NCBI GenBank assembly: GCA_000733415.1
Contig: KL662191.1
Span: 196,918-260,917, forward strand
DNA length: 64,000 nt
Reading direction: 5' to 3'
Origin: [Leptolyngbya] sp. JSC-1
GTDB taxonomy: Bacteria; Cyanobacteriota; Cyanobacteriia; Elainellales; Elainellaceae
The notes beneath the pieces were generated by a model. The model worked only from the letters and a program-made list of their open reading frames with translations, was not told where the DNA came from and did not search any database. This document shows, one piece after another, positions 9,343 through 17,567 of this stretch (the stretch's first letter is position 1; the number at the start of each line of letters is the position of its first letter). The translations under genes were made by a program, and so were the position numbers.

Positions 9343-9370
9343 AGCATCCGGCCCGCTGGCGGAAGATGCT
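9343..9370. repeat. Hairpin / possible dispersed palindromic repeat
   Basis: AGCATC at 9343-9348 pairs with GATGCT at 9365-9370, and CCGC pairs with GCGG inside. It lies about 105 bases upstream of the phaA start codon. There is no T-run on either side, so a simple intrinsic terminator is unlikely. The GC-rich core followed by CTCGCGCTACAG resembles dispersed REP-like elements of cyanobacteria, from memory. Only one copy is in this window. Confidence 0.4.
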
Positions 9371-9480
9371 CGCGCTACAGATTTATCAAATGGCTTGGTT
9401 AACTTACTGTTTTATGTTCAATCGTTTTTCGTGAGCATTAGTGACAAAATATCTAATTTTTGTATGGCTCACGTTCCTTC

Positions 9481-9608
9481 ATATCTTGCTTTCAAAAACT
9501 TCTTAGCTTATTACTTTCCATCCTCAATCAGCCGATTGATAAATTCAGAAGTACTATCTAGTTTGCTTTTATAGTTCAAAACTTTCTGCAGCTCAGGAGA
9601 CATTTCGA
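9481..9608 (-). pseudogene. Remnant C-terminus of a second patatin-like gene
   Basis: On the minus strand this stretch translates to a diverged copy of the last ~45 residues of the adjacent patatin protein. VEMSPELQKVLNYKSKLD parallels IEMSPHLQKSLNYESKLD, and INRLIEDGK parallels INYLIEDGK. Two consecutive TAA codons then replace the next two residues, after which AKKFLKAR still parallels ARQFLATR. The copy begins just downstream of the intact gene's stop. It is best read as the tail of a tandem duplicate whose body has been deleted. Confidence 0.85.
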
Positions 9609-9618
9609 CAAGCTAAAG

Positions 9619-10704
9619 CTAGGACTGCTCTGCCCTTGTCGCTAAAAACTGCCTTGCTTGCTTCTTTCCATCCTCAATCAGGTAGTTAATTCGGTCAGGA
9701 TTGCGATCCAGCTTACTTTCGTAATTGAGACTTTTCTGCAAATGAGGGGACATTTCGATGAACGGAATATAGTAAGGTTTGTCGGGTTTTTCCACAAAAG
9801 AGCGAGGAATTTTGATTGGTGCTGTAATTCCCAATCCCTGAAGATATTCCTGCGTGAAACCTCCTTGCAGGACAATGTTATTGAGTCGTTCAATGCTGAG
9901 GAGACTTTGGAATAACGATACATTCCCTTCTAATTCATTACGACGATCCAAAATATCATCCACCGCAGTCGGAATCGTTTCCCTGCGAGTTGGATTCAAC
10001 TTAATCACCCAAATTTCCTCAGGAATATTTGCAACACCCACATCTTCGGGATCGATCAGTTCGGTGATTGGCGGATTGTCCGAAAAAATACCATCCCAAT
10101 AGGCATCTTCGCCAATTTCAACCGCTGGAAAAATGTTAGGAATAGCGCAAGAAGCTAGGATATGTTCAACTTTGATTGGTTCATACAAAGAATTAAACAT
10201 CCATAATTTGCCAGTCAGAATGTTGCTTGCACCTAGGAGCAAGATAGGAGCTTCTGGCTGCACACCCCAAGCAGCGACTTCCTTGAAGTCTATGTGCGTC
10301 TCCAGCAACTCCCGAAAGTCGGTAAACCGCCTCCGCAGACCGATCGTTGCAAATGACAGCCACTGCTTCGCAATTGTGGACGAGGGGCTAGTATTGAAGA
10401 CTGGCAATAGCCCTTTGTTCGTAAATTCAAGCGTTGTGATCAGAACGTCGTTAAACAGGCGTTCTTGCGGGGTTTGAGCTGTATTATCGCTCCAAAAATC
10501 GACTAGCTGCTTAACCGGATCTTTACCTTTCTTGAGCGCGTACCAAACTAAAGCTGCACATAGTGCACCCCCTGATGTCCCGCTGAGGCTAACGATATTG
10601 TACTTATCCTGGATACCACTCTCGAACAGGGCTTGAAGCGCCCCGCTAGTAAAGGCAGCGTGACTGCCACCACCCTGACAGGCGATTGCGATCTTAGTCT
10701 TCAT
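9619..10704 (-). CDS. Patatin-like phospholipase/acyl hydrolase in the PHB locus
   Basis: This is a Ser-Asp dyad lipase-fold protein of about 361 aa. The N-terminus carries the oxyanion motif CQGGGSHAAF, then the nucleophile elbow SGTSGGALC (Ser near residue 48); the dyad Asp is probably in YWDGIFSDNPP. I chose ATG 10704 because family proteins begin right before the MKTKIAIACQGGGS segment; an in-frame extension to 10854 is hydrophobic and lacks support. It is divergent from phaEC and upstream of phaAB. Position suggests a job at PHB granules, for example depolymerase or granule lipid hydrolase, but that is inference. A broken duplicate follows it. Confidence 0.88.
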   Translation of the reverse strand: MKTKIAIACQGGGSHAAFTSGALQALFESGIQDKYNIVSLSGTSGGALCAALVWYALKKGKDPVKQLVDFWSDNTAQTPQERLFNDVLITTLEFTNKGLLPVFNTSPSSTIAKQWLSFATIGLRRRFTDFRELLETHIDFKEVAAWGVQPEAPILLLGASNILTGKLWMFNSLYEPIKVEHILASCAIPNIFPAVEIGEDAYWDGIFSDNPPITELIDPEDVGVANIPEEIWVIKLNPTRRETIPTAVDDILDRRNELEGNVSLFQSLLSIERLNNIVLQGGFTQEYLQGLGITAPIKIPRSFVEKPDKPYYIPFIEMSPHLQKSLNYESKLDRNPDRINYLIEDGKKQARQFLATRAEQS

Positions 10705-11136
10705 GAACAATACTTCGCTTCTAGAATCAATGCCAACTATAGTAGGTCTAGGACTGAATTGAATGTCGCTACCGCAACAAGAAACCTCAATAATCAAAAT
10801 GAATGAGGCTGCAACTAGTATCGAAGCAGGTAATGAAATTGTTACAGAAAACACAAAAATTGGGAGATACTATGAATATTCTCAAGCGCATATTATCCCA
10901 GTAGCTAAAGCTAGCCTAAGCCATAAAAATATGAAAGTGATATGAAAATGATTGTCAATCACATAAGTTCCATAGAAAGCTTTTGATACTCCATTGTTCA
11001 GAAAGTGAAAAGCATGAGAATTTGACTAATTTTTTGAGTGGTATATTGGTTTAGTTAGTATATTGTTGAAGAACGTCTTCCCCCATCTATTGCCAGCCAG
11101 AGTAATTCTGTAGAATTTTTCGTGAAGGAATGACCG
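10705..11136. other. Divergent promoter region of patatin gene and phaEC
   Basis: These 432 AT-rich bases separate the patatin gene (minus) from phaE (plus). The phaE ribosome binding site AAGGAA is at 11125-11130. A 60-codon plus-strand ORF at 10763-10945 has no family resemblance and no ribosome binding site. No operator repeat was recognised. Confidence 0.5.
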
Positions 11137-11733
11137 ATGGAAGAAGCAAACTTTTCAGAAGGCATTGCTAAGCCCTGGATTGAACTCAATAACCTCTGCT
11201 GGAATTTTGTATATGAGGCTACGTTCAGCACCCTTGCCCAAATTCCTTTCCTAGGCTTAAACCGAGATTTTAACCATCAACTCATGCAGACCATTGATGC
11301 ATGGGTAAAACTCTATCCAACTAGTATCAACTATCAATTGGTGCTGACTGAGATCCAACTGACGGCCTTCGAAGAGTTGCTCCGCGAGTTGACAGCTTCA
11401 GCAATGAAAGGAGAACCCATCAAAGACTGGACTCAATTACAGCAACTCTGGAGCGGTATTGCAGATCGGGTGTTCGAAAAAACCTTTTGCTCAGAAACCA
11501 ATCTCAAAGTCAGGGGGCAGTTTTTGAACAGCCTCAATCATTTTCAACGTTCTCAGCAGCAGATCTTAGAAAGGTGGATGAAGCTGATGCATCTGCCCAG
11601 CCGCAGTGAAATTGACGAAGTGCATAAAAATATCTACGACTTGCGGAAAGAAGTGAAGCGCCTGAAGCAGTCTCTAGCTCAGCATGAGGAGCTAACGAGC
11701 ACCTGTGCCCCCCATCTCTCCAATCCTCTTTGA
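11137..11733 (+). CDS. phaE: Class III PHA synthase subunit PhaE (short form)
   Basis: PhaE is the non-catalytic partner of PhaC in class III polyhydroxyalkanoate synthase and is needed for polymerase activity. The product is 198 aa. The C-terminal region (LPSRSEIDEVHKNIYDLRKE, then a charged coiled coil) is characteristic of PhaE, and the rest is helical. Known cyanobacterial PhaE proteins are around 330 aa, so this one is much shorter at the N-terminus; no upstream in-frame extension is evident and the AAGGAA ribosome binding site fits ATG 11137. It is 13 bp upstream of phaC and surely co-transcribed. Confidence 0.9.
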   Translation: MEEANFSEGIAKPWIELNNLCWNFVYEATFSTLAQIPFLGLNRDFNHQLMQTIDAWVKLYPTSINYQLVLTEIQLTAFEELLRELTASAMKGEPIKDWTQLQQLWSGIADRVFEKTFCSETNLKVRGQFLNSLNHFQRSQQQILERWMKLMHLPSRSEIDEVHKNIYDLRKEVKRLKQSLAQHEELTSTCAPHLSNPL

Positions 11734-11746
11734 ATGACCAGAAATC

Positions 11747-12859
11747 ATGTTGCCGTTTTTTATGAGGCTAATCCAGTTGCAGGATGCCGCCGTCAAGTAC
11801 ACTGTCAAGTACACCGAAACTGCTAAAAAAGTAGTTGCAGGAATAGACAATTTCAGCCACTTGAGTGAGGCAGACATTGAGATTGGTGTCACTCCTAAAC
11901 AGGCGGTTTACCGTGAGGATAAGCTCGTTTTATATCGGTTCCAGCCACTAGTGGAGCAACCTTTACCAATTCCTCTCCTAATTGTCTATGCACTGGTAAA
12001 TCGGCCCTGGATGGTTGACCTGCAAGCCGATCGTTCGCTGGTTGCCAATCTGCTTCGGTTAGGGTTAGATGTTTACTTGATCGATTGGGGTTATCTCACG
12101 CGGGCCGACCGTTGGTTGACGCTAGACGACTACATCAATGGCTATATTAACAACTGCGTAGACTTTATTTGTAAGCAGCATTGTCTGAACCAAATCAACC
12201 TGCTGGGCATATGTCAGGGCGGCACCTTCAGCCTCTGCTATAGTGCCATCTACCCAGAAAAAGTAAAAAACTTGATCGTGATGGTGACACCGATCGATTT
12301 TCACCGTCCCGATGCGCTTTTGAATATGCAGGGGGGATGTACGTTGGGAGTAGAGGCTTTAGATATTGATTTAATGGTAGATGCTTTGGGCAATATTCCT
12401 GGTGACTATCTCAACCTTGACTTCCTAATGCTCAAACCCTGGCAGCTAGGCGTTCAAAAGTACCTAGATTTACTAGAAATTATGGATGACAAAGACAAGC
12501 TGCTCAACTTTCTGCGCATGGAAAAGTGGATTTTTGACAGTCCCGATCAGGCAGGTGAAGCGTACCGACAGTTTCTCAAGGATTTTTATCAGGGCAATAA
12601 GCTAATCAGGGGTGAAATCGTCCTGGGAGATAAACTAGTTAACCTGAGCAACATCAGCATGCCAGTTTTGAATCTATACGCCGAAAAGGATCATCTGGTA
12701 ACTCCAGCCTCTTCTCTGGCCCTCGGCCAATATGTGGGAACGCAGGACTATACAGTTCAATCGTTTGCCGTTGGACATGTGGGCATGTATGTCAGCAGTA
12801 AAGTACAACAAAAAATGCCACCCGTGATTGCAGAGTGGCTAAAGGAACGTGTTTGCTGA
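11747..12859 (+). CDS. phaC: Class III PHA synthase catalytic subunit PhaC
   Basis: PhaC polymerises (R)-3-hydroxybutyryl-CoA into PHB at the granule surface. The 370-residue protein has an alpha/beta-hydrolase fold with the synthase lipase box GICQGG (nucleophile Cys156), Asp315 in YAEKDHLVTP and His344 in AVGHVGMYVS, all in the expected order. Length (about 350-380 aa) fits class III. Either ATG 11747 or ATG 11762 could start it. It follows phaE by 13 bp and ends 26 bp before the convergent phasin gene. Confidence 0.96.
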   Translation: MLPFFMRLIQLQDAAVKYTVKYTETAKKVVAGIDNFSHLSEADIEIGVTPKQAVYREDKLVLYRFQPLVEQPLPIPLLIVYALVNRPWMVDLQADRSLVANLLRLGLDVYLIDWGYLTRADRWLTLDDYINGYINNCVDFICKQHCLNQINLLGICQGGTFSLCYSAIYPEKVKNLIVMVTPIDFHRPDALLNMQGGCTLGVEALDIDLMVDALGNIPGDYLNLDFLMLKPWQLGVQKYLDLLEIMDDKDKLLNFLRMEKWIFDSPDQAGEAYRQFLKDFYQGNKLIRGEIVLGDKLVNLSNISMPVLNLYAEKDHLVTPASSLALGQYVGTQDYTVQSFAVGHVGMYVSSKVQQKMPPVIAEWLKERVC

Positions 12860-12885
12860 ACTGTATACAAGTCAGGTCAGAGTCA

Positions 12886-13218
12886 CTACTTGCTAATGGT
12901 TTGCTGCATGACTTGCTGCGCTGCCTGAAAATAGCTTTCCCAAAATTGCTTCTGGCTTTCTACCGCATACTGGAATGTCACTTGTTGAGCATCAATCACA
13001 GAATTGATCAATTCCCGCTGAGAATTCAGAACTTTCTCGTAGTTTGCAGCAAAGGCTCCTTGGGGTGTTTCACTCGGAATGGTACCCATCCAGGCATCAA
13101 CAATTTTCTTCTGCGACTCTAGCCACTGATTCTGGGACTGATTCCAGAATTCCGCAGCCTTTTTCTGCATCTCACTCCACTGAGCCTGTGAATCTGTAAA
13201 AAAGTTAGTACTGTCCAT
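12886..13218 (-). CDS. phaP: Phasin-like PHB granule coat protein
   Basis: This is a 110-residue helical, Gln-rich amphipathic protein. Segments such as QAQWSEMQKKAAEFWNQSQ and YAVESQKQFWESYFQAAQQV, with regularly spaced Trp and Phe, are typical of phasins that coat PHB granules and set their number and size. It resembles the cyanobacterial PhaP type described in Synechocystis (about 12 kDa). I chose ATG 13218, which has GGAGG about nine bases upstream, over a longer ORF to 13272. It is convergent with phaC at 26 bp. Confidence 0.85.
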   Translation of the reverse strand: MDSTNFFTDSQAQWSEMQKKAAEFWNQSQNQWLESQKKIVDAWMGTIPSETPQGAFAANYEKVLNSQRELINSVIDAQQVTFQYAVESQKQFWESYFQAAQQVMQQTISK

Positions 13219-13453
13219 CACGGTTGCCTCCGTTATGCTGGTTTGGAAGGAAATGGCTTCTAGTGCGTTCAAATGAAACTTCCTTCACTGTACGGGATGT
13301 TTCAACTAAACACAACGGCAATACTTTATCCTCTTATCAATACCCTCTTATCAATTTATCAATACCAGTCTCGATAGACCACAATATTGATCCAGCAATT
13401 GTCAATTTGTCTCTCGCGACCATAGCGCAAACTATTGACCTTGTAGAAGCTGC

Positions 13454-14557
13454 CTACTCATCAATCTGCCAAAGTTCTTTATTGTAACCTTCATCGAGTA
13501 CTTTCTGCGGACGTAACACCAGAGCCAGCTTGCCCAAAATTGGCTGTGATGGTGCCTCTTCAAACCAATCCAGTTGAATTTGTCCAGCCTCATCCACAAT
13601 GAAATAGCTCTCTAGATTCCAGTCCCGTTGAGCGCGATCGACCAGCAGCAGCACTTCTTCGCTTTCACTATCGTCTAGATTGACTCCAGGAAGCTGCTCA
13701 CTTTCAGCTAGGAGCAAGACCGGGTCTTCTGCTGTTAAGACCACCTGCCATCCAGGTAGGGCAGCCCAAGCCCCCGTGCCCGCAAACTTGACGATATGAA
13801 ACCGACCTTCGGACTCCACGATTGGCACTGCTTGCAAATCCGCTGTTGTCAGCGGCAGCTTACCGACCACCGGAATAATCCGCCCCTGATCGCTGGCCGA
13901 CTCTAGCCGGTAGAAGGGTAACCGGGGCGCGGAACGACTGCGGCTAATGCTGAAGTCCGTCAACAACTGCTCAACTTGCTGGCGGGCGGTTTCGCTTTTG
14001 GCAAATCGCAGGGCTTGGGCAATCAGCCGAGAGCGAGCCTGCAAATCGGCCTGCTGGCGGGCTAGCTTCCAATAGAAATGGGCCACGGCATCATCGGGAT
14101 AGTCAGCAAATGCCTTGGGCGGACGAGACAGGCGGCTATACTCCTTCAGCGCCTTAGCAACCTCATGGGCACCTTCCGAATCGATGCCTTTTTCCACCAA
14201 CAGCGTGGCGGCGGCTACCCGCTCTGATTGGGTCAAAATCCGCAGTTCGTATAGCGAATCACTGCCCGTCTGCTCAAACCGCTCCAGTACCGCTGCCGCT
14301 GCATTGCCACTCACCAGGGAAGCATACACCTGGGCCGCTACTATCACCTGATTTTGCTGGCTCGGCTCGAACCCGGTTTCTTCAAAAATTTGCTGCTGGC
14401 CCAGCCCCGCTTTCTGCAATTGCTGACAGGCTTGCCCCCAGGCTACCCAGTTGCCCTCCTTCCGCCGTAGGGATTGCAGCAAGGCTTTGGTTGCTTCCTC
14501 GCTCAGGGGTTCACTGGTGGGCAACGGGTTGGGATTGGAGGGAGGGGTGGAAGCCAT
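13454..14557 (-). CDS. raf1: Rubisco accumulation factor 1 (Raf1)
   Basis: Raf1 is a dimeric chaperone that binds folded RbcL and promotes assembly of the RbcL8 core of Rubisco. The 367-residue protein shows the family layout. A Pro/Ser-rich N-terminal tail leads to a winged-helix-like alpha domain from about residue 20 (RRKEGNWVAWGQACQQLQK, IFEETGFEPSQQNQVIVAAQ), then an extended helical part to about 205 and a C-terminal beta domain (LPFYRLESASDQGRIIPV, LPGWQVVLTAEDPVLLL, FIVDEAGQIQLDWFE) that mediates dimerisation. Length is typical for cyanobacterial Raf1. rbcL/rbcS are not in the window. It is transcribed away from the tRNA gene. Confidence 0.92.
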   Translation of the reverse strand: MASTPPSNPNPLPTSEPLSEEATKALLQSLRRKEGNWVAWGQACQQLQKAGLGQQQIFEETGFEPSQQNQVIVAAQVYASLVSGNAAAAVLERFEQTGSDSLYELRILTQSERVAAATLLVEKGIDSEGAHEVAKALKEYSRLSRPPKAFADYPDDAVAHFYWKLARQQADLQARSRLIAQALRFAKSETARQQVEQLLTDFSISRSRSAPRLPFYRLESASDQGRIIPVVGKLPLTTADLQAVPIVESEGRFHIVKFAGTGAWAALPGWQVVLTAEDPVLLLAESEQLPGVNLDDSESEEVLLLVDRAQRDWNLESYFIVDEAGQIQLDWFEEAPSQPILGKLALVLRPQKVLDEGYNKELWQIDE

Positions 14558-14694
14558 AGGACGAAGTTTGCTGCAATTCGGTACAATCCCTCATTTTAGA
14601 AGCAATGGCAGAAGTGGGTGAGCTGTTTTGCCGCAAAATTTCCCCAATCTAGTTGACGAATTACTCAGTTCGCGGCATCATGGTAAATGCACAA

Positions 14695-14767
14695 GGGGCT
14701 ATAGCGCAGTTGGTAGCGCGTCTCAATGGCATTGAGAAGGCCAGCGGTTCGAATCCGCTTAGCTCCA
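14695..14767 (+). tRNA. tRNA-Ala (GGC)
   Basis: A 73-nt cloverleaf was folded by eye: acceptor GGGGCTA pairs with TAGCTCC (one G-U), D stem GCGC/GCGC, anticodon stem TCTCA/TGAGA around loop ATGGCAT with anticodon GGC at 14728-14730, T stem AGCGG/CCGCT around TTCGAAT, discriminator A. No CCA is encoded. A run of seven T follows from 14768 and could help 3'-end formation. Confidence 0.97.
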
Positions 14768-14932
14768 TTTTTTAGAAGAGATAGTTTCAGCTAATTGTTT
14801 AGCTCAAGGACAGTTTTGCACTATCGCTGAGTTGAACAATTGATACAAGGTGTCCCTTGGGGACGTTGTTTCCCAAGGAGCTTGTTAAAAATTCTGTTTT
14901 GCTTGTATTCGACCGTTCGGACTTAAATCACG

Positions 14933-15361
14933 ATGGGTCGATATTTGACCAGGCGTTATGTCGCACTCGATTGGGATGAAGCAGTCAGATTAGCGGGTCT
15001 CGACCAAACGCCGATCCAAGAGATTCACGCGCTTAAAGTCGGCAGTCCACCAGATTGGGATAACGTACCGGATGAATTTAAGGCTGACCTGGCAGCATTA
15101 GATCGGTTGGAAGACGAAGCATTATGGAAAATTGCCACAGCCCGAAAAACGTCGGAAGAAATGACGCGATATGATGAGCTGTTCAACCCACGGACTCAAC
15201 AATGGTCAGAGCATTTTGCCTGGAGTCTGGATGCAACAAAAGTACAAGGAACGGCGATTGGTCGAGCAACGGTAGCCGCCTTGAGAATGAATAACCCTAT
15301 AGTTGTTGCTGCTCGCTATCGGTGGGCTATCAATGACTGGCATCCTCCTCAAGATTTGTAA
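14933..15361 (+). CDS. Chimeric small protein: Asp/Glu-rich N-part fused to HNH-nuclease C-terminal fragment
   Basis: The 142-residue product appears to join two unrelated pieces. Residues 1 to about 82 (LDRLEDEALWKIA, TSEEMTRYDEL) match a small cyanobacterial protein type often seen in toxin-antitoxin-like or accessory loci. From FNPRTQQWSEHFAW to the end (GRATVAALRMNNPIVVAARYRW, WHPPQDL) it matches the C-terminal tail of cyanobacterial HNH endonucleases. The His-Asn-His catalytic part itself is absent, so nuclease activity is unlikely. The junction falls at DELFNPRTQ. It may be a recombination relic that happens to remain open. Neighbours give no functional clue. Confidence 0.6.
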   Translation: MGRYLTRRYVALDWDEAVRLAGLDQTPIQEIHALKVGSPPDWDNVPDEFKADLAALDRLEDEALWKIATARKTSEEMTRYDELFNPRTQQWSEHFAWSLDATKVQGTAIGRATVAALRMNNPIVVAARYRWAINDWHPPQDL

Positions 15362-15845
15362 TCTTAAGCCTCTCAAAAGCCTCTCAAACCGTTCCGCGAA
15401 GATCAGAAGGTTTCGTGAGGGTAAACAGAACAAAGTTTTTCAGATTTATTCCCTGTACTAGTGGTTTGAGATAGGTTTATAACCAGAACTTATAAAAGCC
15501 TAATTCTTCAGCTTTGCTGATAAGCTTTACCTGAGAAGTAGAGATGGCAGGAGGCTCTATGACTTAACTAGTAAGCATTTCAGGCTATGATTGCATTGGA
15601 TTAGAACTCAGTACTGTGTTAATGCTTGTAGATAGAACTTTTGGTCAATGAAAGCTTGCTAAAGCAATTTGAGGTGTAACCGCCCCAACGATAGAATCGG
15701 CGTTTGAGCGATCGCTTTGGACACTAATAGCTTGTCAAAATTGCCACTTAAAGATTGTTGTTCTACGTCTTGGTGCTTTATGCACTAGATGACTATCAAG
15801 CTCCTTCTACAATCAGATTTGAGTCCCTTCTAGTCTTTTACAAAT
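15362..15845. other. Intergenic region with a HIP1 site
   Basis: These 484 bases lie between the chimeric ORF (plus) and the end of the minus-strand polysaccharide operon. They contain a short direct repeat (AAGCCTCTCAA twice near 15365) and one HIP1 octamer GCGATCGC at 15708-15715. I see no gene, RNA or strong terminator hairpin. Confidence 0.5.
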
Positions 15846-17540
15846 CTAATCTCTGACAAAACCTGCCTGGATGCCTTGGGCCGGATCGCGCAGTTTTACT
15901 CCTTTTGCAGTATAGGCGCAGGGCAGCTCAATCGCCCAACACAGTTCTTTGCCGGGTGGCGAAAAATAGCTAACATCATTGACTTGCTTTTGAACTGCAT
16001 CAATCTGCATCAGCGGCGGTGGCATAATAAACCTGGTGTAATCTTTTTTTACACTAAGCACGCTAAAGAGGACTGCCGCGGTGATTAGCCCGGTTGCGAA
16101 GAACGGTACGGAAATCTTCAGTCGGCCTAAAAACTCGCTTACCTTAAAAGATTGTAAATAGGTTGAAATAGCCAAGGCTGGAACAATAAATAGATAGGGG
16201 AGAACGAATCGATTAAACGGAGCTGTGAATAGAAAAAAGACGATTCCTGTTACGGCTAGAGCAATTAACCAACGCGACACAACGCGATGCCGATTCTTGC
16301 CCACAAGCAGATAGATGGCCGCAGCAATGGTGCTCACAATTAGCGACACCATCACTTTATTGCCAAACTCTTTGAACCAATGCCCCAGCGCCCAAGCTAG
16401 AGGACTCACACCTTCCGGCGGCGTACCATACCAGCTAATCCAGCCGTGAGTAGATTTGGCGATGGATTCAGAAGTTTCTAGATCGGGAGACCAAGGCAGA
16501 TCGAGACAAAACGCTCCAGAGGGATACAGCGGACAGCCAGAGGTAATAATACCAGATAGGAAAAAGGGAACTAGCAATAGACCAAACAAAGCAGCTATGG
16601 CAATTTGGTGCAACAACCACCGAGGATTAAATGGGTTTAGGCTGTATCTGAAGATGAACCATAATCCAGTCACAAACAAAAGCGGTAAGGCCGTCAGTTT
16701 GATACTGACGGCTCCTATTGCTAGAAATAAGGAAACGGTTTGATTATTTTTCGTGTATTCTTGGGTTTCGTTAGCAGCAGTTTCAGTCAGTAATACAGTC
16801 CACGCAGCCACAATGACCAGAAACAGCGAAGGAATATCTGGAGAAGCAGAAATCAAAATAATTGACATGAAGTCAGTTGCCAGAATAATTGGCAAAATGC
16901 AGCCATAGCAAATTACAATCCAACCATCGGTCAACAATTGGGCTTGCTTACGCCAAATTCGAGATAAACTGAGACCAAACTGCAAAACCGCCAGCAGAAA
17001 AATTAGGCCATTGGCGACCGTACTGGCGCGAGCCGCAAGAATGTCTGGGTTCAAAGGTGCGGCAAAGGCAAACCAAGCAGAGGTGAAACCAAAGTTAGCA
17101 AATAACAGGGCAATTCCTGGCACGGTGCCAAACTCCGCCAGCCAACGAATCACGCTGTAGTGATAAAGTCCTGTATCTTCCCAAATAACGGGTTGGGATA
17201 CAAAGGCAGCAACTGCTATTGCAACACCAAAGTAAATCACAATTTGCCAGATAGAGATTTGGCGATAGAACGTTGCTACTTCCGAACGAGTTGATTTTGA
17301 TCGCAATGCCAGCAGCAAAAAGCCTAGGAAGAACCCTCCACCCACCCAGGGAGACAGGGGCAGGAATAAGCCCGTCGTCAGCAGAGCCAGGGCAAGCGCC
17401 AAAATACCCAACCAAACCGCAATCACCGCTCGATCGCCCAATCGTGCAATAGGATAGGCTCGCAGGCCATTGAGTAAACCCAAGCCAATCCCATAGCATC
17501 CAATCAGCAATATTGTCCAAACCGAGATAGAGTAAAGCAT
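15846..17540 (-). CDS. Polytopic membrane protein, GT-C-like (LIC_10190-type)
   Basis: This is a 564-residue integral membrane protein with a dozen or so hydrophobic segments. An acidic loop after the first segments (VIWEDTGLYHYSVIRWL) is reminiscent of the first extracytoplasmic loop of GT-C glycosyltransferases, where acidic residues bind the lipid-linked donor. It resembles, from memory, a family of uncharacterised membrane proteins named LIC_10190. It is the last gene of the minus-strand operon, 27 bp after a GT2 gene. Because the operon has a flippase but no obvious Wzy, this protein could act as polymerase or as an outside glycosyltransferase; that is inference. Confidence 0.7.
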   Translation of the reverse strand: MLYSISVWTILLIGCYGIGLGLLNGLRAYPIARLGDRAVIAVWLGILALALALLTTGLFLPLSPWVGGGFFLGFLLLALRSKSTRSEVATFYRQISIWQIVIYFGVAIAVAAFVSQPVIWEDTGLYHYSVIRWLAEFGTVPGIALLFANFGFTSAWFAFAAPLNPDILAARASTVANGLIFLLAVLQFGLSLSRIWRKQAQLLTDGWIVICYGCILPIILATDFMSIILISASPDIPSLFLVIVAAWTVLLTETAANETQEYTKNNQTVSLFLAIGAVSIKLTALPLLFVTGLWFIFRYSLNPFNPRWLLHQIAIAALFGLLLVPFFLSGIITSGCPLYPSGAFCLDLPWSPDLETSESIAKSTHGWISWYGTPPEGVSPLAWALGHWFKEFGNKVMVSLIVSTIAAAIYLLVGKNRHRVVSRWLIALAVTGIVFFLFTAPFNRFVLPYLFIVPALAISTYLQSFKVSEFLGRLKISVPFFATGLITAAVLFSVLSVKKDYTRFIMPPPLMQIDAVQKQVNDVSYFSPPGKELCWAIELPCAYTAKGVKLRDPAQGIQAGFVRD

Positions 17541-17567
17541 TTGGTTTCCTGCAATGGCAAATTACAC

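Larger units (their letters stand above)
9239..9618. other. Region upstream of phaA
   Basis: These 380 bases between phaA and the patatin gene contain the AAGGAG ribosome binding site of phaA, a hairpin at 9343-9370 and the patatin-like remnant at about 9481-9608, each listed separately. The phaA promoter is expected here but was not identified. Confidence 0.5.

Noticed and set aside
9343..9370. Hairpin upstream of phaA as an intrinsic terminator
   Set aside because: No T-run follows the stem on either strand, so I list it only as a palindromic repeat.
10705..10854. N-terminal extension of the patatin protein resembling a signal peptide
   Set aside because: The patatin motif normally starts within about ten residues of the N-terminus; the extension would overlap the promoter region and has no better start signal.
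10763..10945. 60-codon ORF between the patatin gene and phaE
   Set aside because: It overlaps the divergent promoter region, has no ribosome binding site and no family resemblance.
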